From contig JAGTXK010000103.1 in the NCBI GenBank assembly GCA_019096195.1, positions 682,001-746,000 on the forward strand: a DNA stretch of 64,000 bases. The letters run 5' to 3'. The translations under genes and the position numbers were made by a program. How positions within the stretch are numbered: position 1 is the stretch's first letter; the number at the start of each line of letters is the position of its first letter. The notes under the pieces are model-generated. The model had not been told where the DNA came from and made no database searches. It saw nothing but the letters and a program-made list of their open reading frames with translations. This stretch comes from Boletus sp. NGJ. Taxonomy: Eukaryota > Basidiomycota > Agaricomycetes > Boletales > Boletaceae. This document shows positions 1 to 10,568 of the stretch, piece by piece.

Positions 1-541
1 TTCGATGTCTCGTGAAATTTGTCATCGTCATCCGGCACGCCCATGTCCTTGCGGCGAACGCGGCCACGGTCTCTGACTAACCTCCCATGTGCGATGTCCA
101 GAGAGATCTCCCCAAATCCTCGAGTGACCTCTTTATCGGGCAGTCGGTCGTCATCTAGATTTCGATGCACCCATTCTCAGCCTACTTGCACGACAGGGAA
201 GGCACACACCACTCGTCTGAATACGCGAAAACATGAAATCGCGCGTTTTGGAATTGTTTTCGATGCAGGACATCTCGTTCGTAGCTTCGTCATCATCACG
301 GCTACCGGGGCACATGGATTTACCGCCACAGAAGATGCCATCTACGGTCACCCATGCCCCGTGGTGCGAGTGTGTGGGGGGAGGGTGGTGAATGGGAAAG
401 TTCAGACGAGATGTGGAACGCGTCGTTTACTTCTGAAGCGATCCAACACGTCGCTCGCGTCGGCGTCTCGAATTCGACGTGGTATTCTGTTGCTTCGTCG
501 CCGTCGACGAGAACGTGCGCGGCGTAATCACCTATTTGCAT
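1..541 (-). CDS. DUF7918-like protein, partial (3' end outside window)
   Basis: I recognise the layout of the basidiomycete DUF7918 family, whose function is unknown. From a Met at 541 the minus strand reads a short beta-rich stretch with VLVDGDEATEYHVEFE and then TCWIASE, the usual DUF7918 opening (a body or surface in contact, then CWIxSE). A second frame (about 351-180) reads VDGIFCGGKSMCPGS and ends at a plausible GTGTGT donor near DFMFSRIQTS. A third stretch (about 150-1) reads DKEVTRGFGEISLDI, which fits the family's GEI-L-I segment, and runs off the left edge. The step between the first two stretches is not explained by any GT-AG pair I can see, so the gene may carry a frame break there. 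Family placement is from motif memory; no alignment was run. Confidence 0.5.
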
Positions 542-1180
542 GTGGGCGGGTTGTCAAAAACGCGAATGTGTGCGAGAAATTACCTCGGCTAAGCTTCACT
601 TTGTTATGTGCGTTGCTCAACGGGGTTGAATGATACGTTTCGTTTCGAGCCTCGGACACCTCTTTCCTGCCCGCTGCTCCTCTGGATTATGTCACTTGCC
701 TCATCCCGATAGGTACGTGGGTTGACTTGACAGACCGCTTTCATCCAGCGGTGATTTTTGATACGTTGGAACCATCCGGGCACGTCGAGACAGATTCTAT
801 GCCGCGTTGTTCCACGCAGGAACGAAAATGAAGGCGGTATTCCGCGCGGGTCGTCTACGTCAGTGAACGTGAGGAGATCAAGGGTAGCGGAAGAACTTGA
901 AAGGTGACGTTCAGCTTCGCCTTTAAACCCGAGAAAAAAATCGGACACCGTCTTCAACTGTGTGGGGAAGCCCGATCGATACTAGTACTGGCATCCTGTA
1001 AGTCGTCAATCGTAAACCAAGTTTGCCACATCAAATCAACATACTGTTGTTTTCTGCCCCCTCCTTTCCTGCTTTCTGGTCTCATCTCCCTAGCCTGCTT
1101 CTGGTATCAATACCACTGGCTCAGGTTGGTTAACTGAACTACATTACCGCCCACAGCCTGGTGTTTACGGGCCGATCACT
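542..1180. other. Intergenic; no supported gene
   Basis: Open frames here (for example 604-957 minus) show no family motif and no coherent exon chain. I see nothing else that can be supported. Confidence 0.5.
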
Positions 1181-1545
1181 GAAAAACTCTCATTGCGCGT
1201 CGGACAAACGTTGGCTGGCTTCATCAATGCAACCCTGTTCAGTGCGTTGCATATATCACATTCACTTCACTCATGCGACGTAGGAAAACGGGCAAATCTG
1301 AAAACGTGATCACTCTTCACTGTCCTACATTGTTGATCTTGTGGTCTCGGTGTTGTGGACGTTTATGTGCGCTCTTCGTTTCACCTTTGAAAAAATTATC
1401 GCTTTGACTCAATGTCAACTCACGATCGTACAATCATCATCTCGTGAGTATTCATGTGCTTGTTGCTCCTATCCAACATCCGATGCGCTCCTTGTGATTG
1501 GTTCCATTCTGAATAATATGTGCAAGTGTAGTCAACACTATCGTG
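1181..1545 (+). pseudogene. Degenerate inverted copy of part of a CAX antiporter gene
   Basis: Three blocks on the plus strand match successive exons of the CAX gene at 4.5-7.0 kb, which lies on the minus strand. About 1187-1240 reads LRVGQTLAGFINATL (intact gene: MRVGQTLAGLMNATL). About 1390-1440 reads IIALTQCQLTIVQSS (intact: IIALTKCELDIVQSS). About 1493-1520 reads VIGSILNNM (intact: VGSILSNL). The order is that of the parent gene. The motif between the first two blocks (GNAVEL) and the remaining membrane segments are not recognisable, so this is a relic rather than a gene. Since the differences are spread over the blocks, the copy is probably old or comes from a diverged paralogue. Confidence 0.6.
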
Positions 1546-2070
1546 CTTCTTTACAGGAGGCTTGCGGTTCTCAGAACAGGGCTTTGGCACGAGTGCGCGT
1601 TTATCGGGCGTATGACACTGGCAATTATTTTGTACTTGCCAGTGACGACGAACCGAAAGGTGATTCTCTGAGGACTTCCAGGTTTCAATGAGACTACTGC
1701 CGCTCGGCACCCGTATGCGAGTTGTGTCACCCTCGCCCGAGGAGAATGTGCTGAGGTGGTCCGTGGTACTAGGTCTGCCTGTCTCAATTTTTTTTTGCTC
1801 TGTGCCTGGTGTGCCGCGTGTTCACCCAGCGTTGTCGCTGGCAATTGCTCGTAGACCAAGTGGGGCCCCTGTTTTTGACTTCACATCGAATTCTACAACC
1901 TAAATTCATGGCACGACCGACATTGTATTCAGCTATAGCGTAGATGCGTGACTCGGATGCGACTCTCTAGATGTCTACACAGGTTTAGTAACGTTGCCAT
2001 GTGATTTCGCTGCCGGACGTTCCCTCGCTATTCGAACAGCGAGTTTGTCACTCTTCCGTAGACTATCATC
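1546..2070. other. Intergenic region upstream of the hydratase gene
   Basis: No coding signal that I trust. It should contain the promoter of the gene starting at 2071, but I see no clear TATA box; a T-rich tract lies near 1789-1798. Confidence 0.4.
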
Positions 2071-3677
2071 ATGTCCAAGTTACCCGCCGTCTTCGTCGAC
2101 CCCGAGGACTCGCAGCTGGTAGCAGACGCGAAGAAACAGGTTCCGAAAGACGAAGATTACGCGTACACGGAACGGGACGTTATCCTTTACAACCTCGGTA
2201 TCGGTGCCACTGAGCAAGAGCTCCAATGGACGTACGAGGGTCACGAGGCGTTTGGAGCTCTCCCCACTTTTGGGGTCATCCCACAGTTTGGTGCCAGCTC
2301 TGGTGTACCGCTCGGATGGCTCCCGAATTTCAACCCGGTACGTGTCGTTGGGTCAATAATCTGGCGGCCCCGGATCTAAACGGCCTTTTCCTTTCCATTG
2401 GCGGGCGATGGGCAAAATTTCCTCCTTTTGTAGGCCAAGCTTTTGCATGGCGAACAATACTTGTCCATCAAGGCCCCCATACCTACCGAAGCCAAGGTCG
2501 TGAACACGGTCCGGTGTGTCATGAACCCAACGCCGATTGGGTCGCGTCAACTGACCATATGGAGCACAGGCTACTCGAAGTTCTAGACAAGGGGAAAGCA
2601 GCTTCTGTCTCGACCCTCGTCCAGACCAGGGACAAGGACACTGGGCAGCTCCTCTTTGAAAACCAAGCCACCGTTATCATCCGCGGCGCGGGCGGTTTCG
2701 GTGGTAAGCGTACTGGAGCCGGTACGTTTCACTTTCGGCCGAACTCGGTTAGGTTCTGTCCTTACACGACTGGGACGTGTCTGTAGACAGGGGTGCAGCG
2801 ACCGCAGCAAACGTGCCACCGAAACGTGCGCCAGATGCTGTCGTGGAAGAAAAGACGACGTCCACGCAAGCTGCACTATATCGGTTGGTCCATCCGATTC
2901 CTGATCCTGGCCATCTCTCATCCAAGGGATCCAATTGCGTGATTCAGTCTGAGCGGTGATTATAATCCATTACATGTAGGTGTCGTCTCTCTTTCCCCTT
3001 TAGTGAGCGCGGGTCTGAAAGTACACACTCTTTCCATGATAACACACAAAACTGATTCCACTTGACATCCCCATTTGACGAACGTTTCCGATCGGTCGAT
3101 TCGACCCCAGATCTTGCCAGACTTTGCCGCAATTGGCGGGTTTGACAAGCCGATATTACATGGTATGTCACGCGCGCCGGGTCGACTTGCCGTATGTTGA
3201 TATCGAATCATGGTCTTTTGGGGGTTGTGATGACACAAAGGACTTTGCTTCATGGGGATTGCGGGCAAACATGTTTTCAAGACGTTTGGTCCCTATCAGG
3301 ACATTAAAGTCCGGTACGTCGCGATTTAAAAAAAAATCTCGGGCGATGTTTCAAGGGAACACTGGGATCGTCTTGTTGGCGTTCAGGGTTCACTGACGCG
3401 TTCATTATTATCTTATACCCCGCAGGTTTGCCGGCAGCGTGTACCCCGGCGAGACGCTCGTCACCGAGATGTGGAAGGAAGGCAACAAGGTGATATTCAG
3501 TGCGTTGCGCTTTTTTTTTCCCGTTGTTCCTGGGATGGGAACGGCAGGGGTGTGTATACGCTCATGCTTTCTTTCGTTCTTGTGATCGCTGCAGCTACGA
3601 AAATCAAGGAACGAGGAAGTAGCGCGTTGACCAACGCCGCGGTGACGCTGGTAAAAGGGGACAAGGCCAAGTTGTAG
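2071..3677 (+). CDS. Peroxisomal enoyl-CoA hydratase 2 (MaoC-like, hotdog fold), PTS1 signal
   Basis: Hydratase 2 hydrates trans-2-enoyl-CoA to (3R)-hydroxyacyl-CoA, the second step of fungal peroxisomal beta-oxidation, normally part of the multifunctional enzyme Fox2. This is a stand-alone version of about 301 residues. Nine exons by eye: 2071-2337, 2434-2513, 2570-2721, 2787-2883, 2948-2975, 3111-3162, 3241-3313, 3426-3499, 3595-3677; all introns are GT-AG and the phases close. Visible motifs are [15 protein letters not shown] at the N terminus, GAGGFGG, and the catalytic hydratase-2 signature LSGDYNPLH followed by [16 protein letters not shown], with the Asp and His of the active site present. 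The protein ends DKAKL, so its last three residues, AKL, are a PTS1 peroxisomal targeting signal. Exon 5 is only 28 nt and carries the catalytic Asp. The start is the first Met in frame with the family N terminus. Confidence 0.9.
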
Positions 3678-4457
3678 GACCGTACATGGATGGTAGCGTC
3701 TCGTCTGGTGCGTCTTGGTAACCGTATCGAACGGTTGGCGGTACCTCATAATGGATGGTTACCGAAAATGAAATAATTAATATTGTATTGCCAGGCAACC
3801 CACACGGCCGACCGGAATGTACCACAGCGTAACGTCTTACCTTGTAGCTAACTCGTAGGCCTCTCTTTTTTGTGTGAATTCGGATCATACGTGGAGTCAG
3901 TTAGACAAGGCATGCGTGCGATGTGTCTAAGAACGCCGCGTGCAATCAAGGTGTGTATATATGCAGTCGTTGGCATGTTGGGAAGTGTCAGTGAGGCTAC
4001 CCAAGGGTTAGGGCAATCGAGTGCGGGTATTAAAAACGCGAGAAAGGGACGGGAGTGTGTTTTGGGCATTGGAAGTCGTAGGACAGGAAGAGCGATTTTG
4101 CTGTTGCTGAGTGACTAGCGCAGTCTTTTGGGCCTCCCACGCAGCCGGCAGAATGATCCTGCGTTGTTAACTTGAAGGGTGGTGGCAATAGGCGAAGGGC
4201 TTTCGTGTCTCTGTCCGTAGTGTAGGATCATACATCTCGAATAAGCTGTTATATGGAGAAACTATCTATATGGATCGTGACAATGTCTGTCTGAATCTCG
4301 TTCTTTAAAATCAGGGTGTCAGCAAAACGTATAGATCATTATAGCGCATAGGTACGATTCTTGGGTCCGAGGCCCCGCATAGGCGTGTCCTTTAACAACC
4401 CAACACGGGACTAGTACCTGAATCGTACATGTCAGAACCCCACGTGCACCGGAGCCA
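3678..4457. other. Convergent intergenic region between hydratase and CAX genes
   Basis: The two neighbouring genes end towards each other here. Short open frames (3870-4118 plus, 3848-4069 minus) have no recognisable motif. The stop of the CAX gene is uncertain, so up to 140 bp at the right side could still be its last exon. Confidence 0.4.
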
Positions 4458-6978
4458 TCAAACAGCGAACTCACCGGGGTAATACCAAAATGTGACACAG
4501 AGAATGAGGTAGAGGCCTGGTTATCACGTGTGGTCAGTAACCAAAAATATGGCCCGTGTATTGACATGGATAGTCGGGGTGACGAGAGAAACGTACACAT
4601 TAGGATCATCCCTTCAAGCCAGTTCGACTTGCCGTCTTGGACGACGTAGTTGACGGTGAGCACTGCATAGACCGTCACGGATTACATATCTCTGGATAGT
4701 CAAAAGCGGGAAAGCGAGACGTACCGGAAAGGAACAGGACGATGGACTGGAGAGGGTCAAACAAGAGTGTGAGCGGCTTGCCGAGTATCCATCCCAACGT
4801 GACGATAAACCTGTGTTGGTGAGAAGGGTAAGCGCACATGGTACCGTTGGTATGGAGAACGACGTACGGAATGACGAAGAGCGCAATTTGCTGGTGGATG
4901 ACGTTATTGCGTTCTGGGAACGGAGTATAGTAATGGAACTCACGATACTGGAACCAACTGCAACACCCAGACTGAGCGTCAACTTGTCCTTGACAGACAC
5001 CGTCACTGCCGTGACGTGCTCTGCGGCATTTCCGACAATGGGGAGGAGAATAACCCCGACGAATTCCTTAGAGATACCTCCCGTGCTCGTCAGCCCATTG
5101 ATGGAATCTACCAGAAACTCTGCAGTAACAGCAACGACCTACGCAGATCATTGACGATCAACTTTGCTGGCAAGAAATTATATAACCACAGTAAACTTAC
5201 CACGGTGACGGCGACCAAGAGTACGAAAGACATAGAAACGCTCATTTGAGGCTCCTCGATTTCCTCCTCAAGTAGCATAGGTCTGACATGACCCGACTCT
5301 GGATCGGAGGCTGGCTGAGCGGCCGTCCCGTGTCCTGTCGTCGAGAAAAGGGGCTGGGACTTAGGAGAAGACAGAGGCGATGCAACCAGTTGTGTTTCAG
5401 TGTGTTGAGGCGCCGCGGCTCGCTTGCCATGACGGTATGTCTTAATCTTGAATGGGTTTTCACTGTATCTCTTTGATTCTAGTATCTCCTCGCAACTGTC
5501 ATCATAGAGACCTTTGTGCGAAAAGAGCTGGAAGAAGAGGTAGGACGCATAGACTGAAAGGCACAAAATCTGCGTTAGTCACGTAATCATGACTTGAAAA
5601 CAACTCCGTACTGAAGAGTAGAATGATGGCAACCTGTGGAAAGCTCAACTATGTTCATATATTCCTGATGTTGGTGAACGCACCCCATGACTCATTTTAA
5701 GAATCGATTGATCAGTGGTGCCTGTATCGGAAGTAGAAGTCATGACGAAGGCACCAGGGAGTAGGACGGCGATAACGCTGATCGTCAGAAGACTTGAATT
5801 CATCTGTGCTGCGACTTTTGGTCCAAGGTTTCAAACTGTGCGAACAATAGTGCGATGGAGAAACACATACTGATCCCGAAACCTTGCTCCGAAAACCTCA
5901 GACCACCCGCAAAGAAACACATGCCAAGCACGAGCACTGTGTGGTAGAGAAATATTAATGGGGACACAGGTGATGGTAGGACTGAAGGCTTACGCAAATT
6001 ACTTAGGATAGACCCGACAACTAGCAGAGGCTGTCAGCCTAGAGATGTGCAACCGCGGAGAAACGTGTTACTGACGGGATGACTGCACGATGTCCAGTTC
6101 ACACTTGGTCAAAGCGATGATCTGACAGAACGCACAATGAGGATGCGGCACGCAGGCACACATGCCAGAATTCAACATACCGAAACAATCAACTCGACGC
6201 TGTGGCAGAGATGAACGGAGACATAAGCCTAGTCGAGAGGAGCATCGGAGGCACACTTACGCATTTCCCTGCGCAAAAAAGGTGTCAAAAGGCCGCTCAA
6301 AAGATACCGATCACACTTACGAGTGTGGCATTCATGAGGCCTGCTAGGGTTTGCCCGACTCGCATTGACAATTCATCCGTGGCAAACGCAAGCAGCTGGT
6401 GAGTCATGAATACCATGTCGTGAGTCCCGTGTCAACGACCCACCTTCGCAAGAGGCACGATGGCGAAAAAGGAGACTGTTGAGATGAGTTGACAGTAACC
6501 AGTGCAGAACGGAGGACAACCACGCACAGACAAAGATGAGGGTGTGCTGGTCGGGCAACGCGAAATTCAGTGCCCACTGACCAAGCGAACATCAGCGCAA
6601 AAAAGAGAGCAATAAATCACAAGGCATACGGATATTGGAATGCAAATAAGAAGAATATTTAAATCTGATATGGAACGCATGAGGTAGAGGGGCTTCGCGA
6701 TGTCAGCGGAACTTACAGGACGATAATGCAATAGCTCGTATACTCTGCCAGACTGTTGGAGCTGGCCCAATCTTCCTTGAAGACTGCATGAGGGTGGCGG
6801 CCTTCATCCGGAGAGAGGGTTTCTTTTGTTGAATTCCTCCCTCTGTCGCCGGTCTCCTCAGTGCCGAAGATGAACCAGACGGTTCTTGAGGGAGCATCAA
6901 TTGCGTAGAGGCAAAAAGCGACTCTGACATCGAGGTGGCTGCCTCTGCAGCTGACGTCGACGGTCGTGTGGTGTCCAT
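4458..6978 (-). CDS. Vacuolar Ca2+/H+ antiporter, CAX family
   Basis: CAX proteins exchange cytosolic Ca2+ for vacuolar protons and clear Ca2+ after signalling. Start Met at 6978 (MDTTRPSTSAAEAATSM), followed by a cytosolic N-terminal tail, then membrane segments. Both diagnostic regions are visible. The first reads QTLAGLMNATL, GNAVELIVS, IIALTKCELDIVQSS and VGSILSNL over exons between about 6350 and 5994. The second reads VGNAAEHVTAVTVSVKDKLTLSLGVAVGSSI at about 5065-4930 over adjacent codons. Between them are NSSLLTISVIAVLLPGAF and a hydrophilic loop with HKGLYDD. The last membrane segment ends near FWYYPGEFAV at 4458, although an alternative splice at that GTGAGT would extend it. Many very small exons are used, including 6261-6268 (8 nt) and 6181-6199 (19 nt), both with canonical flanks and correct phase. 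The acidic E/D pairs needed for Ca2+ are present. Confidence 0.88.
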
Positions 6979-7853
6979 GAGCTTCGCAGAAGTTAATTAG
7001 CCTTAGGAATAAGTAACCCACTACTATGCGGAGAATCGGAGTCAACGTTATGCTTAAACAGTAGGAGCCAAGTACCTTGGGATGAGTCGGTTTGTGAATA
7101 TGGAGTGGAGGAGATGGGAGAAGGAAAAACACACAAGATTCCAAACAGAAGATCCTATTTGAAGGCGATGCCGAGCTGCAGTTCCAAGAAAGCGATTGTT
7201 TTAAATTGCCAGGTCACGTAACACGGAGGCCGGAAAAGGCAACCGCTGTCGTTCGATCAGAGCCGAGAAGTGAGTGTCTTTTTACCTGTGTCTTTCTTCT
7301 AGTCTGTCTTTTTCTTCTCGGTGGACTCTGCTGTTGTGTTCAGAGTCGTAACCGCAGTCGGACTCACCACAGCGCCCGAGCTCAACTGCCAGCATCGCCC
7401 GGAGATATCCGAACAACAGACTTGTTCCATTCGAATGTTCTATATCCACGCATGCACCGGCCCCTCTTGGTACTGTACTGCCTCCCACAGCGACACGGGC
7501 TAGACTTGATCATAAATCCCCTCTTTCTCCTCACTAGGCTTTACAATAGCCCAGTCACCGTCCAAACACATTACATCGTAATTACTATTCCAAGTACTGG
7601 ACGTCTATGGTGTCTGCCTGGCAGTGTAATCTGCCACACCGATACCCGTATGGCATCGTCGGGCTGTGCACGCTTGACCGGTAAGCGAAGCGGGAAATAC
7701 GCAGCACTCTGTTGCCTGCACGCCTGCTTTGGATTCCAATCCATGGATAACACATACTAGCTAGCCATGCATTCAGATTTCCGGCCGACATCTATCGTCC
7801 ACTACGACACTCAATCAATGGATACCTATTCCCATCAACTTTTCTCAAATGGG
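6979..7853. other. Intergenic region upstream of CAX
   Basis: A 184-codon open frame (7206-7760 plus) covers much of this stretch but has no family motif, and its composition does not resemble the coding genes nearby. I treat it as chance. The promoter of the CAX gene should lie just above 6978. Confidence 0.4.
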
Positions 7854-7905
7854 ACGATCGTCGCCTTGGCATACGGATAAACTAATGAATAAACATTTGC
7901 GCCCC
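7854..7905 (+). repeat. Left copy of direct repeat flanking the F-box pseudogene
   Basis: A stretch of about 50 bp containing GGCATACGGATAAACTAATG and then CATTTGCGCCCC recurs at 9385-9425 as GGCATACGGATAAATTAATG and CATTTGCACCCG. The two copies bracket the degraded F-box copy. Confidence 0.65.
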
Positions 7906-7907
7906 AC

Positions 7908-9384
7908 ACCAGGTATACCAGTACACTTTCAAGTAGTAAGTTACTTAAATAAAGGAAAACATAACTCAAAGGCCACTGCCGCGATAAACAGATCAGTCGT
8001 ACAAATTACAATGCATTCACGCTCTTTCCTTTTCTACATCACTGGGTTGTTTGGTCCATTCACCCTTGGTACGCAAATGAAACAGCGCCGTATAAACCGT
8101 CCTCGCGGCCCAACATGCCATATCCATGCAGAACCTAAACGGCGAACAAGACGTTGGCGGAGCAAGTGGGAAATGATGCGTCACATACCTCCATCTTCCT
8201 GGCGTGCCACCCTACCCCACTGTTGATATTTCCGTTTGCCTTGGCTAGCCGCTCCGTTTCAACCCGTAGAGGATGATTAGCGGGCAGTTACCTCCGCAGT
8301 TTTCCACAGACCCAGCCACTTGCCGAGTCAACACGACCCCCTTGCTCTGGATAGTCCGCCACGTCCCGGCACCGACTCCGAGACTGACAAGCGCTGGGTG
8401 CCTGTGGGACAACAGGTTCGGGACTGAGTATGGACGGATGTACGAGAGCGACCCGCGTCCATTCACTCCTCGTCTTCGCTCCCACTTCAGCTAGCATCGT
8501 GGAGGAGTAGGTGAGTATTGACAAACTAGGTGAGTGCGCCGACGAGGACTGCACTGACACAACCTGTCAAGTCAACAACTTCGAGATCTTCGCAGTCGCC
8601 TCCTCTCGCGCCCATCTCCCTCACGAGGCCATGTCCACGTGACGGGCGCCGCTGGCCACACGAGGGAGAACCTGAGGGGCTTGGACCAATCAAAACAGGC
8701 AATGTCACTGTGAGCGCCCTGTCCATATATTTGGTAGCGCCGAAGCATGCCATCAGATCTGGCATTTTCTAATAAAATTTCTAAGGGTAACCGACGAACG
8801 TCACGTGCCCGAGAGTGACGAACAGTGACATATCAGTACTTCAAGCTTCAGTACTGCTTCAGTCCCTACACTAGGCCAGAGAACAAGCAAGTCAAGTAGA
8901 CAAACCTTGAGAAGTGCCTCGACACGTCCGCCAGTGACAAAACGCCCGGTCGCGCCTAGAATCTTCCACAGAACGGTGCATGCCGATGGTCCGGAAATGG
9001 TTAAAATGTATAAGCTGTACAAACCTTCCGGGACGTGGGTGATGCAGTCTCGGTGGAACTAAGTAGAAGCATGGCAGTCAGTGAGTATGCATTCATTCTG
9101 AGAACAAATAATGGAACGTGACTTTACCATTAACACCAGGCTCGTTCCTCCTACAGCGTGTTGGATTGCATCGCTGATGGAGCGCATGACCTTCCATCGC
9201 GCAGGACTTTGGCTTTTCCCCCTCAGACGTCACGGACTGGGATCACGAGACACGGATGGAGAGAGCAGGGAGGAAAAGATCCATCTGGACCGCCGAGTGT
9301 CTCAAGAATGAACTCCTTCCATTTTTTGAGGGAATCATCGTCAGTGGAAGCCTCGGAGATGGTAGTGCTCGCAAGAGCGGCCTT
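7908..9384 (-). pseudogene. Degraded, internally deleted copy of the neighbouring F-box/LRR gene
   Basis: This stretch matches 10303-12478, the 3' flank and body of the intact F-box gene, in the same orientation. Near-identical blocks are 8045-8430 with 10480-10905 and 8445-8770 with 11608-11945; 8850-9384 is similar to 11955-12478. Relative to the intact gene about 700 bp is missing at position 8432-8440 (10908-11606 in the intact copy), which removes the leucine-rich-repeat core, and extra sequence sits near 8770-8860. The 5' end, including the F-box itself, is absent. Reading frames are broken in several places, so no product is expected. It is a host-gene relic and not a transposon. Confidence 0.75.
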
Positions 9385-9425
9385 TCGTCTCCTCGGCATA
9401 CGGATAAATTAATGAAGACATTTGC
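9385..9425 (+). repeat. Right copy of direct repeat flanking the F-box pseudogene
   Basis: See the partner at 7854-7905. The match starts exactly where similarity to the intact F-box gene ends, which suggests that it marks the junction of the duplication. Confidence 0.6.
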
Positions 9426-9579
9426 ACCCGCTAGACAAATGCTGCGCAATATCACTGCTCCGGTGTATTGGTCTCCACGTGTAATCTCGGCCTCCCATCA
9501 TGGATGTCCAGGGTCGAATGTGCAAAATAGGTTTCTCAAACATCCGGGCTTTCAATATCACAGGTATCATAGGTTTCAT

Positions 9580-9725
9580 GAATATAAATTTGCTGCAGTT
9601 CGCTTTCTAATAATGCTTCATCCCCAATAAGTCGATCTCATTGATTCACTTGAATGGCGGGATCGCCTTGGCCAGGAGCTCATTCCTGATCAACTTTCGC
9701 CAATCTGATCCCAACATTCATGTTA
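9580..9725 (+). pseudogene. Fragment of the tandem membrane-protein family found at 21-27 kb
   Basis: Positions 9628-9715 read SISLIHLNGGIALARSSFLI, matching the N-terminal part of the two membrane-protein genes (minus strand, about 23160-23040 and 26415-26295), but on the opposite strand. Just before it, TTGCTGCAGTTCGCTTTCTA matches sequence from the 5' flank of tandem copy 1 (about 23480-23500). Everything that normally lies between these two pieces is missing, so this is a deleted remnant. Confidence 0.65.
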
Positions 9726-10302
9726 TACTACATATTCGAACGCATCGACTAGCCGATGAGAACTAATAATCTTGCTCCCAACGTCTACATTACAGTTAAC
9801 ATCATCTGAAACTTCTAACACGACCTCTACGACGAACTGATTTCCAACAGACATCGACATGAAGCAAATGGTGCATGCTAATGAAAACATGCACTTCTCT
9901 GTGCACCTGTGCCGCACATGCCGAAGCCCTGACCCGAGGTTAAGGTTAGGTTCCACATAAGTCAAACCAAGACTTCCCACGGGCGTCTTGGTTTGTAAAC
10001 CTGTCCCGAATTAGCTCGTGTGATTCAAATGTAGTGGTGAGGTAAGAAAAGCTCAAAAAAGCAACTTGTGAATTTACTGATGGCCACTGAATGCAGATCC
10101 TCTTACTTGTTGCCAACTCATGTGATTCCAACTTGAATGTATGTGAATGCAGATCCTTTACGGTGATGGGAGCCCGTGCTTTTTGCGTGGTACTTGAGTG
10201 TGATTTGCTATCCTTGGACTCTTTGGAGCACTATCCCGGGCCTCGACTGGACCTACGTACGTGCACAGTTTTTGCTCACGTTGGTTTAACATTTGCTCGC
10301 AC
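9726..10302. other. Non-coding stretch between pseudogene pieces
   Basis: Only short, motif-free open frames. A short internal near-repeat (GAATGCAGATCCT at about 10088 and 10148) is the one thing that stands out. Confidence 0.4.
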
Positions 10303-10568
10303 CAGGTATACCGTCAATATCAACACACTTTAAGTAAGCAGAATGTAGTAAGTTACAGTGAGGAAAACATAAGTCAAAGACCACAGCTCGTTAGATATCG
10401 ATATCGTTATGGTATCGGCCGCGATAAAACAAAACAGTCGTGAAAGTTTACGGGCGTGTTTTCCTTTCTATATCACCGGGTTGTTTGGTCTATTCACCCT
10501 TGATACGCAAATGAAACAGCGCCGTATAAACCGTCCTCGCGGCCCAACATGCCATATCCATGCAGAAC

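Noticed and set aside
19-633. 204-codon plus-strand frame at the left edge
   Set aside because: It overlaps the minus-strand DUF7918 motifs, is Arg/Ser-rich without domains, and looks like a shadow.
7206-7760. 184-codon plus-strand frame with hydrophobic stretch
   Set aside because: No homologous motif and no splice context; the region resembles non-coding DNA upstream of CAX.
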